Below, piece by piece: positions 56,538 to 64,000 of a stretch of 64,000 nt of DNA. Made by a program: the position numbers and the translations under genes. Positions within the stretch are counted from its first letter, which is position 1. The number at the start of each line of letters is the position of its first letter. The stretch is from Paenibacillus periandrae. GTDB lineage: Bacteria > Bacillota > Bacilli > Paenibacillales > NBRC-103111. The notes below the pieces were generated by a model. That model searched no databases. It had not been told where the DNA came from and was given only the letters and a program-made list of their open reading frames with translations. The DNA is taken from contig NZ_JAJNMU010000020.1 of the NCBI RefSeq assembly GCF_022458865.1, positions 145,140-209,139 of the forward strand, in the 5' to 3' direction.

Positions 56538-57015
56538 CCACAGAGCCAAGCTTGATGTTTGCTCCTTCTAATACTTTTTGGATTCGATTGTGTTGCCTAG
56601 CTCGTTCTTCGATGATACTACGGCGGTACCGAACTAATTCGCGTAGTTCTCGTTGATTTCGGTTTGGAATGAAGCTGGCCTTCAGTAGCCCATGACGAAG
56701 AAGTTGGGCAATCCATTCGGCATCTTTGACATCTGTTTTCCGTCCTGGTAGAGCTTTCATATGCTGAGCATTTACAACTAAAAATTCAATATCTTCAGCT
56801 TCTAATAGGTTAACAATTGGCTTCCAGAATACGCCTGTACTCTCCATCGCTACATGGGTGCAACCATGCTTTTTAATCCAGTCAATTAACTGGAGTAGAA
56901 ATACGGTTTTAGTAGAGAACGTTTGAATCTCCTTTCCTTCGGGTGTCATTGTACATGCAGTAATGGAATCCTTATGAACATCCATACTACATGCGCGCTC
57001 AATGAGTATATCCAT
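56527..57015 (-). pseudogene. IS110-family transposase, N-terminal fragment
   Basis: On the minus strand: CSMDVHKDSITACTMTPEGK holds the first Asp of the DEDD catalytic domain, then GCTHVAMESTGVFWKPIVNL, the pair GRKTDVKDAEWIAQLLRHGL, and a coiled region (QRELRELVRYRRSIIEERAR). The C-terminal transposase_20 half is absent. It is related to, but different from, the fragment at 18 kb. It meets the monooxygenase fragment tail to tail, so both lost their 3' ends in one deletion. Confidence 0.85.
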
Positions 57016-57069
57016 TGAAATTGTCCTTTCTACGGCTTGAATATTGGGGGCTGGTGCAACAACCAAAAT

Positions 57070-57424
57070 AGGATTAATCTACCATGAGTGCTTCCCGAAG
57101 GAGCGACATTCTGTGATGCACCGTGGTCGGTGGAGTCAGACTAACGGATGGGCTCTAAGGCACCATAGTTGATCGACCTTCCTCACCCAGCCGTAGTAGG
57201 AGTATTGACGGATTTCATTCATTTTCATCCTCTGTGGTGCAGCGCTGGTCTTACGCTGCATGGACGGCTAACGGGATAGTGTCAATGCGGGATTTGGAAA
57301 AATTAATTTCATTGTTATCTCTTAGCGTTATGGAATTTGGAATACAGTCAGCATATCATATCGAGCCATTTTCTTTGTTCCTATAGTTTTAAACAGTAAA
57401 GTCACAACATATTTGACACTTTGA
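57070..57424. other. IS110 upstream flank and unassigned DNA
   Basis: No gene supported. The part near 57150-57280 has several short inverted repeats (such as TGCAGCGCTGG...GCTGCATGG) and may be the non-coding leader of the IS110-type element, which in this family carries the bridge RNA (family knowledge; not demonstrable here). Confidence 0.35.
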
Positions 57425-57633
57425 TGTTCTCGGATGCGCCCTGGAGTTCGCCGATCGAAACCGGGAAACGGGTGACGATCTGCATTACGTAGAACGTGAT
57501 TGAGAAGTCAAATCGAATCTTCGATGCTCTGCAGCAAGACGACCATGTCAATATGCCGTTACAGGAGGAAGAGGAATCCTTCTGCCCTGGATTCGGCGAC
57601 GGCGTGACCTTCCAGATCTACACGGAGATGTAA
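57425..57633 (+). pseudogene. PhnB-like VOC (glyoxalase-fold) protein, C-terminal fragment
   Basis: MFSDAPWSSPIETGKRVTIC, a stop, then NRIFDALQQDDHVNMPLQEE and FCPGFGDGVTFQIYTEM match the second half of PhnB-type VOC proteins (IFDALxxGGxVxMPLQxTFW...DKFGVxWQI). The N-terminal half is missing and the key region is eroded. Confidence 0.65.
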
Positions 57634-57758
57634 ACCATACCTCACGAAGAAAGAGTTGCCCACCATCTGGTCGCGCTACTCTTTTTTTATATACAAACGA
57701 ATTCTTCTATAGGTATTATAGTATTGAAGAATTCGTTCGATGAAGGGTGGACACCGCA

Positions 57759-58716
57759 ATGAAAGTAACCGCACCAGAACTTCAGTTATTTGACGAGTTG
57801 AAGCCGGGGTTAACCTCGTTCTGTTATAGGATGCTAGGGTCAATCGATGACGCAGACGATGCCGTGCAGGAAACCTTCATCCGCGTCTGGCAAGGCTGGA
57901 GCTCCTTCCGACAGGAATCCTCGTTTAAAACGTGGGTCTATCGGATCGCTTCAAATATATGCCTGGACAAGCTAAGACAAACGAAGCGCCGCATTCGCCC
58001 CGTAGACTTCTCCGGCCCAGCGGAATCCATTGTCGAACCTCGCGAGACGCTTCCTGACTCATCTTGGATTTGGCCAGCCCCTGAATTTTCGAATAATCCG
58101 GAAGATATTTTCATCCGTAAAGATACGCTGCATATCTGTTTTATTACACTTTTACAGCTCTTGCCTCCCCGTCAACGTGCGGTGATGATTCTAAAGGATG
58201 TATTCGAGTGGCCTTCTAAGCAGATCGCAGAGACGTTAGGCATGTCGTCGGCAGCGGTAAACAGCGCTCTGCAGAGAGCCAGAGATACGTTGGAGCGGGA
58301 ACAACTCCGTTCCGATGAATTCAATAGGAGCGAAGAGGCACCTGATCAGGAATTGTTGTCGCGTTATGTGGAAGCCTTCGAGCAATTCGATATCCATGCC
58401 CTGGTTGCCTTGTTTCATGAAGAAGGTCGGATGTCCATGCCGCCTTTCCCTATGTGGGTGCGCGGCAAGGATGATTTGTTCAAGTTCTTGACGCTTACGC
58501 GTTGGCATTGCGAGGGATCCCGGTTTGTGCCGGTTACGGCGAATGGCGGTTTTCCTGCGTTAGCGCAGTATATGTGGAGCAGGGAAGAGGACGGCTTGGT
58601 CCCTTGGGGGGATTCACCTCTTAGAAGTGAAAAACAACAAAGTATTCCACGTCCAAAATTTCATCAATCGAAAATTATTTGCCCGTTTCGGACTTCCGGA
58701 TCGATTGGACCGATGA
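57759..58716 (+). pseudogene. ECF sigma factor with SnoaL-like tail, frameshifted in a G run
   Basis: The N-terminal 180 residues are a good ECF sigma factor: region 2 (SIDDADDAVQETFIRVWQGW, KTWVYRIASNICLDKLRQ) and region 4 (LPPRQRAVMILKDVFEWPSK and MSSAAVNSALQRARDTLE). A SnoaL-like domain follows (YVEAFEQFDIHALVALFHEE), as in the SigG/TIGR02960-type family. At about 58606-58611 a run of six G shifts the frame; with five G it would continue HLLEVKNNKVFHVQNFINRK then FARFGLPDRLDR and stop at 58716. The unshifted frame ends at 58742 with unrelated text. This is a recent mutation or a sequencing error; the DNA-binding part is intact. ATG 57759 behind GAAGGG. Confidence 0.8.
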
Positions 58717-58778
58717 ATTTCGTCGGTTGGTTTCGTCTATAGAAGTGAAAACTAAAAACAAGAGAGGATGTTATTACA

Positions 58779-59207
58779 ATGGAAACGAATCAATCGACGA
58801 AAGTTACCGTACAAGTCGTCATTCAAGCGCCAGTAGAGAAGGTATGGAGGTACTGGTCCGAGCCGGAACACATCACGAAGTGGAATCAAGCTTCGGAGTC
58901 GTGGCACGCACCGAAGGCGGAGAATGATCTGCGGGTTGGAGGCAAATTCCTTACCCGAATGGAAGCAAAAGACGGGAGCATGGGGTTTGACTTCTTTGGA
59001 ACATACGACGTCGTGAAGCTGCATGAGCAGATTTCATACACAATGGAAGACGGGAGAACGGTTGAGATCTCCTTCCTGAATCAAGGAAACGAAACCAAGG
59101 TGATTGAAATATTTGACGCGGAAAGCACGCATTCCATTGAAATGCAGCAGTCGGGATGGCAGGCGATTTTGGATAATTTCAAGAAATATACGGAGGAATC
59201 CCGATGA
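58779..59207 (+). CDS. SRPBCC/AHSA1-family protein
   Basis: 142 residues, full length. The N-terminal strand VTVQVVIQAPVEKVWRYWSE, then EHITKWNQASESWHAP and the C-terminal helix SGWQAILDNFKKYTE are typical of AHSA1-type START-fold proteins, which bind hydrophobic ligands. It lies just after the sigma factor, a common pairing in which such proteins are regulated by the ECF factor (inference). GAGAGGA precedes ATG 58779; its stop overlaps the next start. Confidence 0.88.
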   Translation: METNQSTKVTVQVVIQAPVEKVWRYWSEPEHITKWNQASESWHAPKAENDLRVGGKFLTRMEAKDGSMGFDFFGTYDVVKLHEQISYTMEDGRTVEISFLNQGNETKVIEIFDAESTHSIEMQQSGWQAILDNFKKYTEESR

Positions 59208-59629
59208 TCGAGACGAATATGAAAACGGGGACACCGCCAGTAAAAGAAATCTCTAATGCGAGGCTATGGACAGCGCGTGCCATGAGCGGGATTGTTATTC
59301 TGTTCATGCTGTTCGATGGGATCGGGAAATTCGCCAAGCCCGTACAAGTGGTAGAAGGCACGGTCACGCTCGGATTCGCGGAGCACCATCTTGCAACGTT
59401 GGGTGTATTAGTATTGCTCTGCACCGTGCTGTATGCCATTCCGCGAACTCGGTTCCTGGGGGCGCTACTGCTCACGGGTTACTTAGGAGGCGCGGTGGCT
59501 GCACATCTCAGGTTGGATAATCCGTTGTGGTCTCATCTGCTGTTTCCCGTCTATGTCGCCATACTGGCTTGGGGGGCGCTGTGGCTAATCGATCCAAGAT
59601 TGCGCAATCTTCTCCGAGAACGCGAATAG
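59204..59629 (+). CDS. DoxX-like membrane protein
   Basis: 141 residues with four membrane helices: RAMSGIVILFMLFDGIGKFA, HLATLGVLVLLCTVLYAIPR, FLGALLLTGYLGGAVAAHLR and HLLFPVYVAILAWGALWLID. This matches the DoxX_2 family. The start codon overlaps the SRPBCC stop by four bases (ATGA), so the two are translated together. Function in Bacillales is unclear. Confidence 0.88.
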   Translation: MIETNMKTGTPPVKEISNARLWTARAMSGIVILFMLFDGIGKFAKPVQVVEGTVTLGFAEHHLATLGVLVLLCTVLYAIPRTRFLGALLLTGYLGGAVAAHLRLDNPLWSHLLFPVYVAILAWGALWLIDPRLRNLLRERE

Positions 59630-59638
59630 CATATATAC

Positions 59639-59668
59639 TGCCGCCGAGGAAAAAAACGGCGGCTTTTT
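59639..59668 (+). terminator. Terminator after the sigma/SRPBCC/DoxX operon
   Basis: GCCGCC and GGCGGC pair around a short A-rich loop, followed by five T. Confidence 0.75.
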
Positions 59669-59762
59669 GTATAAGAAAACCCCCAGTTCAACTGGAGGTT
59701 CAGGAAAGCTTATAGCTATGAGTGGTCCATCTTTTGAACTTCATGATAAGATGAGTGCCGGT
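59667..59762. repeat. Palindromic element end, copy 3 (inverted, 96 bp)
   Basis: Reverse complement of the 96-base sequence at 29565-29660 with about two changes (CCTCCAGTTGAACTGGGGG hairpin). It begins immediately at the preceding terminator, and beyond 59762 similarity stops. No transposase gene adjoins it. Confidence 0.65.
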
Positions 59763-59812
59763 GCATGATGGCAAGCTTTTCTGAAACGTTTTGTTCATTC
59801 TTCTTAGACACA

Positions 59813-59875
59813 AAAAGCTCCCCTTCGAGTAGTGGTTTATTTTTTAAACCTGTCTACTTTAAGGGGAGCATATCA
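59813..59875. repeat. Imperfect palindrome of possible IS end
   Basis: GCTCCCCTTCGAGTAG and CTACTTTAAGGGGAGC form 16-base arms with two mismatches around a 27-base loop. It could be two facing ends of a lost insertion element or an independent hairpin. Confidence 0.4.
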
Positions 59876-60459
59876 CCGCGCAGGAGGCTCGGGATCATCC
59901 AGTGATTATCACAGCGATGGCCGACGGGAGGATTATGAGCAGGTTTATAATGTAATTAATCAATATCCGGAGATCAAGACATTGAAGACATTAATGCTTT
60001 GCCAGCAATTCTAATCAACGTCAAGGCTTCTGAGGTGGATTCGTTCGGCTTGGATTGAAAATAAAAGATGTGGCTACATGGAAAGCAAACTATTCAGCCC
60101 TCTCTCTTCCCAATAGGAAATCGGGGAGAGCGATGTTTGTGCCTCTTGATATTTTCCTTTGACCGCGGCTTTGTTGGCTTTGACAAGGCACGCTCAATAG
60201 TGCATCGCTTAACGCGTCGACAAGTGAAGATATGCGGTACGGTTCGTGGGTTGGCTGTTGATATCATTGTCAACGGTAATTTGACACTTGGAAGCAATAT
60301 GATATCAGTACATATACTTGACAGTAAAAAGTTCTTGTCGAAAAATCGACGCATAGAAAAATAACCCAATTGAGCGAACTATGGTATCCATTAGTTCTCA
60401 CACGAAAGGAATAATCGCCAAATGGGTTACAACAAGCAGTTTACCCTATTTACAGACGA
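59876..60459. other. Unassigned DNA with decayed frames
   Basis: No supported gene. One plus-strand frame at about 59920-59990 (YEQVYNVINQYPEIKTL) followed in another frame by EDINALPAILINVKASEVDS looks like a shifted remnant of a small lipoprotein. The open frame at 60068-60364 has no ribosome site. Confidence 0.3.
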
Positions 60460-61208
60460 TTGAACATACCTATGCTCAAATATATGAACAACCTATTACT
60501 TCCCTTCCGTTCGTGCTTCTCCAGACAAGCCAGTTTCAAGTGGTTTGTTGTTCTGATCGTCGGCTTCATGCTGCGCTCCGACCATCTAGGTGTGACTTCC
60601 GTGATTCGGGATCTCTCGCTGAATGCCCGCTGTTACGAAACACTGACTCACTTCTTCCGTTCTTCTGCTTGGCTCACCTCATTGTTGTGGCAGAGGTGGC
60701 TTCAGGTGGTTCGCCAGCATGCGCCTTTGCTGGTGATTCAGGGTCGTGTGGTCCTCGTCGGCGATGGCATGAAACAAGCCAAAGAAGGTCGCCGGATGCC
60801 GGGGGTCAAGAGGCTTCATCAGGAATCCGAAAATGACGCCAAGGGTGAGTATATCTTTGGTCATTTGTTTGGTGCCATTGGCATTCTGGTCGGCGATTCC
60901 CGGAAGTGGTTCTGCTTGCCCTTGTTTATGAATCTACAAGACGGTGTCCAAACCATTCTGGGCTGGAAGAAGTCCGCGAGCGAAGTAGAAACACCTTCCC
61001 ATGTCGTTCAGATGATTGAGCAGGGCTTCGAGGCCGCGAAAATTCGGTCAAGCGCTGTTGCTTTTGGATCGATATTTCTTGTCGGTTCCTGCCTTGGAGC
61101 GGCTGAATACGTGCCACCTCGTTTCCGAAACCCGCATGCACCTAGTGACCAAAGCCAAATCGAACGTGGTCGCCTACCAACGTCCCCCTGCAAAAAAGCC
61201 GGCGCGCG
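60460..61208 (+). pseudogene. DDE transposase (IS701/IS4-like), frameshifted and truncated
   Basis: SFKWFVVLIVGFMLRSDHLG, then VTSVIRDLSLNARCYETLTH and the first catalytic Asp in VLVGDGMKQAKEGRRMPGVK indicate a DDE-superfamily transposase of the IS701/IS4 type. Near 61040 the frame shifts: GQALLLLDRYFLSVPALERL and ETRMHLVTKAKSNVVAYQRP continue in another frame, then the gene stops at about 61208 without its C-terminus. No ends recognised. Confidence 0.75.
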
Positions 61209-61305
61209 GTATGTTTTTTGTAGGTACAGAGAGTTTGCCGTTTGATTTATGTTAAAATAAATAGGCAGCAATGTTTCATTTTACTCTCTGGCAAAGGAGT
61301 CTGTT

Positions 61306-63024
61306 ATGCTCAAAGCGACCGGTTACGACATACGTCTGGTGATTTATGAAGATGCGGCTATTATGGTGTGTCAAGCATGGTCGGTGAAGGACCTCCGCGA
61401 TGTACTGTTGAAAATCGTAAAGGAAGGCCCGAAGGCGATTATCGAAAACGCTAAAGTGATAAATGAATATGAAGTCGCAGGAAGTCTCGATTTCCCCGGC
61501 ATTTTAAAGCCGTTGTCGCTCTTCAGGGAGGGCAACCGGTTAATTATGGCGAGCGAATGGGCGCATGGCGTGACGCTGAAGTATTTTGCCATGTCAGGAG
61601 CGGTATCCCTTAGGGTCTTTCTTAAGATAGCCAGTGGTATTACCGCCATATTGGAACAACTGCACCAAAAAAACATTATCCATATGAACATACGGCCGGA
61701 AACGGTCGTTGTCGTGCCAGCTACAATGCAGGTGTACCTGACGGGGCTCGGACACGCGTTCGCGATGAACGAGGACAGGCGCCAGACAGGCAACATACCG
61801 CTGATGGAAGGCAATCCGCCTTATATGGCTCCGGAGCGCGGCAGGCAGCTGGACGGCTGGATCGGGGCAGGCGCCGATCTGTATTCGCTCGGCGTGACGC
61901 TGTACGAGACGCTTGCCGGCAGGCTCCCCTTTCTGGCGAAGAATGTGCTGGAATGGGCTCACGCCCATGTGGCCAGAGCCCCTCTGCCGATGGACGATGT
62001 CTCTCCTGAAATTCCGGTTATTTTGCAGCAAATTATTCTCAAGCTTTTGGAAAAATCGGTCATGCGCAGGTATCGGAGCGCAGCGGGCCTTAGGGCGGAT
62101 CTGGAAGCGTGTCTTAAGCAGTATGAAGAGCAGGGTCGCATGGACGGCTTCGAGCTCGGGCGGCAGGATAGCTGCGGGCCGGCCGGTACGCCCTCGGAGA
62201 AGCATCCGGAGGCCAAGGGGAGTTATGCCCAGGTGCTGGATCTGGAGGCGGTCCTAAGAGCGTCCCAAGCGTTCTCGGAAGAGAAGGATTCGCTGAAGCT
62301 GCTGTCCAGATTGATGACCATTATGTTGGAGGCATCCGGAGCGGACAAGGGCGTTTGGATCAAGTCCGCAGGAGGGGAGCTTTTCATGGCGATGAAGCTG
62401 GATTTGAAGCGAAACGCATCGCTTTGGACAGGTTTTCTTCCGCTGGACACGTGCAGCGAAGTCAGTCCGGCCTTCGTCCGTGAGGCGGCCATAAGCCGGG
62501 AGCCCGTCATCCGAAGCGATGCCGGAGGGGGCCAATTCGATGAGGCTGATCTCTATATGCTCCGGCATGGGCCGAAGTCTGCGCTGGGTTTGCCGGTCCT
62601 GATGCAGGGCGAACTGCAGGGCGTGTTGTATTTGGAGAACAACTACACGGCCGGCGTATTTGCGGGGGACAGCTTATCGCTTTTGCAAATGCTGGCCTTG
62701 CAAATGGGCCAAGTTCATGCGCTGACCCAATACTTCGAGCCTTCCAACCCGGAGGAGTCTTACCGCGAGCCTTTGCCCGGGTCTGCTCCGGCTCTGACGA
62801 ACCGCGAGCTTGATGTGCTGCAGGGCGTGGCCGCCGGATTGTCCAACAAAGAAATTGCGGATCGGCTGGTCATGTCGGCCGGTACGGTCAAAGTTCATGT
62901 CCGCAACGTGTTCGACAAACTGGGGGTCAACAACCGGGTAAAAGCCGTCGCGATGGCAGCCAAGCTAAACCTGCTGCAGACGAAAGGAATACCCCAAATG
63001 GGGTATGTACAGGATGAGAAGTGA
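61306..63024 (+). CDS. Protein-kinase-like/GAF/LuxR transcriptional regulator
   Basis: 572 residues. Residues 1-275 follow the serine/threonine kinase fold (GNPPYMAPERGRQLDGWIG; ADLYSLGVTLYETLAGRLPF), but the catalytic loop reads IIHMNIRPETV instead of HRDIKPxN and the DFG position reads LTGLGHA, so the kinase is probably inactive. Residues 310-470 are a GAF domain (SALGLPVLMQGELQGVLYLE). Residues 490-560 are a LuxR helix-turn-helix (LTNRELDVLQGVAAGLSNKE; SAGTVKVHVRNVFDKLGV). Larger relatives have an AAA ATPase and a histidine kinase after the kinase-like domain; here DNA-binding replaces them. AAAGGAG precedes ATG 61306. Confidence 0.85.
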   Translation: MLKATGYDIRLVIYEDAAIMVCQAWSVKDLRDVLLKIVKEGPKAIIENAKVINEYEVAGSLDFPGILKPLSLFREGNRLIMASEWAHGVTLKYFAMSGAVSLRVFLKIASGITAILEQLHQKNIIHMNIRPETVVVVPATMQVYLTGLGHAFAMNEDRRQTGNIPLMEGNPPYMAPERGRQLDGWIGAGADLYSLGVTLYETLAGRLPFLAKNVLEWAHAHVARAPLPMDDVSPEIPVILQQIILKLLEKSVMRRYRSAAGLRADLEACLKQYEEQGRMDGFELGRQDSCGPAGTPSEKHPEAKGSYAQVLDLEAVLRASQAFSEEKDSLKLLSRLMTIMLEASGADKGVWIKSAGGELFMAMKLDLKRNASLWTGFLPLDTCSEVSPAFVREAAISREPVIRSDAGGGQFDEADLYMLRHGPKSALGLPVLMQGELQGVLYLENNYTAGVFAGDSLSLLQMLALQMGQVHALTQYFEPSNPEESYREPLPGSAPALTNRELDVLQGVAAGLSNKEIADRLVMSAGTVKVHVRNVFDKLGVNNRVKAVAMAAKLNLLQTKGIPQMGYVQDEK

Positions 63025-63067
63025 GCTTATAATTAAGAGCATGTCGACGGAAAAGAAAAGAAAACGG

Positions 63068-63111
63068 ATGAGCCGGACTGTGCGCTAGCCACGATTCGGC
63101 TCTTTCATTTT
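63068..63111 (+). terminator. Terminator after the LuxR-type gene
   Basis: GAGCCGGA and TTCGGCTC pair; T-rich sequence (TTTCATTTT) follows. Confidence 0.65.
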
Positions 63112-63153
63112 CGGCATCAAGCGGACGAGGTTCTTGGAAGGAGATTTGTTTTC

Positions 63154-64000
63154 TTGAATAAGCTTATATTTCTGGATATTCCGCTGTTCGCAGACTTGTC
63201 CCGGGTCCATAAGGCTGCGCTGCTGCAGGAATTTACCCAACTCAGCTACCGCAAAGGGGATTTATTGTTCGAGGAAGGCGAGTTCGGCGATTCGTTGTAC
63301 ATCATTATGCAGGGTCAGGCGAGAATTTATTTGAGCTCCACAGCGGGCGGCAAAACGACTCTGGCTATCCTCGGGGAGAAGGAATACTTCGGCGAAATGG
63401 CTTTGCTGACGGGCGACCCACGCTCCGCCTCCGCGATGGCGGAAAGCGATCTGGTCGTGCTGAGGCTGGTCAAGGAATCGTTCGACCGGATCTTGCTTGA
63501 GCATAATGCGTTAGCCGTTCAATTTGCCGGCATTTTGGCCCGGCGGCTTGCCCGGGTGAACCGGCAGTCAAGCCAGGCGTCCTCGTCGCAGGAGGAGTCG
63601 GGCGAAGCGAAAGCGTTGACATCCGGCGGGGCTCTTCGGGAGGACATGGTTGCAGAGGAACGGCCGGGGGAGCATCGGGAACGACTGGACCAACGGGACC
63701 AGAGAGAGCAGGGAGAACAGCAGGAAGGGGCCGGTGCTGACGCGGCCAGCCGACGTTCTCCGCAGGTCCGAGCGCTCGGGGCTGTCATTTCCCTGGTTGC
63801 CGGCCTGCTGCTGTATGCCGCGATGCAGACGGGCGGTCAGCCGACGGCAGCAGCCGCGCTTACCGGGACCGGGCTAACGGCCTTGCTGCTCACGGCCTGC
63901 GGGGTCGTGTCGCCGCTGCTGGCGGCCATGCTCATGGCCGCATCCGCCGTCTCGCTACCCGGCATCGGGCTTGGCGGCGGCATCTCCGCTTCATTCGTCT
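63154..64000 (+). CDS. Cyclic-nucleotide-binding-domain membrane protein (3' end outside window)
   Basis: An open frame from TTG 63154, eight bases after GGAAGGAGA, to the window edge (over 280 residues). Residues 1-125 are a CRP-type cyclic-nucleotide-binding fold (IPLFADLSRVHKAALLQEFT; YRKGDLLFEEGEFGDSLYII; YFGEMALLTGDPRSASAMAE). A charged, Gln/Glu/Arg-rich linker follows (about 135-190), then membrane helices (GAVISLVAGLLLYAAMQTGG; LTALLLTACGVVSPLLAAML). The transmembrane part resembles the start of a permease-like module. It lies 130 bases after the kinase-like LuxR gene. The class of the membrane domain cannot be fixed from the visible part. Confidence 0.75.
   Translation, partial: MNKLIFLDIPLFADLSRVHKAALLQEFTQLSYRKGDLLFEEGEFGDSLYIIMQGQARIYLSSTAGGKTTLAILGEKEYFGEMALLTGDPRSASAMAESDLVVLRLVKESFDRILLEHNALAVQFAGILARRLARVNRQSSQASSSQEESGEAKALTSGGALREDMVAEERPGEHRERLDQRDQREQGEQQEGAGADAASRRSPQVRALGAVISLVAGLLLYAAMQTGGQPTAAAALTGTGLTALLLTACGVVSPLLAAMLMAASAVSLPGIGLGGGISASFV

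Noticed and set aside
60068..60369. Overlapping plus- and minus-strand frames of about 95 codons
   Set aside because: Neither has a ribosome site or recognised domain; composition and frames are consistent with decayed DNA.

Overview
The window looks like chromosome of a Paenibacillus-type Firmicute (inference). Supporting signs are LplA/LplB/LplC-like sugar ABC systems, YesM/YesN-like sensor/regulator pairs, S-layer-homology (SLH) debris, a spore-germination (GerAB-like) fragment, a copper-amine-oxidase-N-type surface protein, and many TTG starts behind strong AGGAGG sites. No rRNA, tRNA or CRISPR array was seen.

Layout. (1) 1-7.9 kb: end of an AraC-type regulator, then a carbohydrate operon: two permeases, a binding lipoprotein, a metallo-beta-lactamase-fold hydrolase, a hypothetical-glycosidase (GHL6-like) protein and a beta-hydroxyacid dehydrogenase, closed by a strong terminator. 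(2) 8.0-16.2 kb: a truncated peroxiredoxin next to a mobile-element end, then two exported proteins, one a 2033-residue protein with two von Willebrand A domains. (3) 16.4-19.9 kb: debris of RHS, IS110, SLH, IS5-type transposase and beta-helix genes. (4) 20-29 kb: an AT-rich, intact sugar island with binding lipoprotein, two permeases, a secreted beta-propeller/ricin-lectin enzyme and its own sensor kinase and response regulator. (5) 29-43 kb: an accessory zone with broken IS4, IS3, IS1182 and Tn3 transposases, an IS231-type MITE, hairpin-bearing spacers around single genes, and some intact cargo (HisG-like protein, MFS pump, TetR regulator, CPBP protease, PadR regulator). (6) 43.2-54.1 kb: a second complete sugar locus, with kinase and regulator, binding lipoprotein, two permeases, a FAD oxidoreductase and a GH42 beta-galactosidase. 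(7) 54.5-61.2 kb: LysR regulator, broken luciferase-like monooxygenase, IS110 fragment, VOC fragment, a frameshifted ECF sigma factor with SRPBCC and DoxX genes, and another broken transposase. (8) 61.3-64 kb: a kinase-like/GAF/LuxR protein and a cyclic-nucleotide-binding membrane protein that runs off the window.

Functionally, three independent oligosaccharide import modules lie within 54 kb, each with its own regulator and different enzymes. The DNA between them is a graveyard of transposons and truncated genes. No gene set here proves a wholly new system. The best leads are the hairpin cassette spacers, the kinase-like/GAF/LuxR fusion, the giant double-VWA protein and the long-armed PadR operator.
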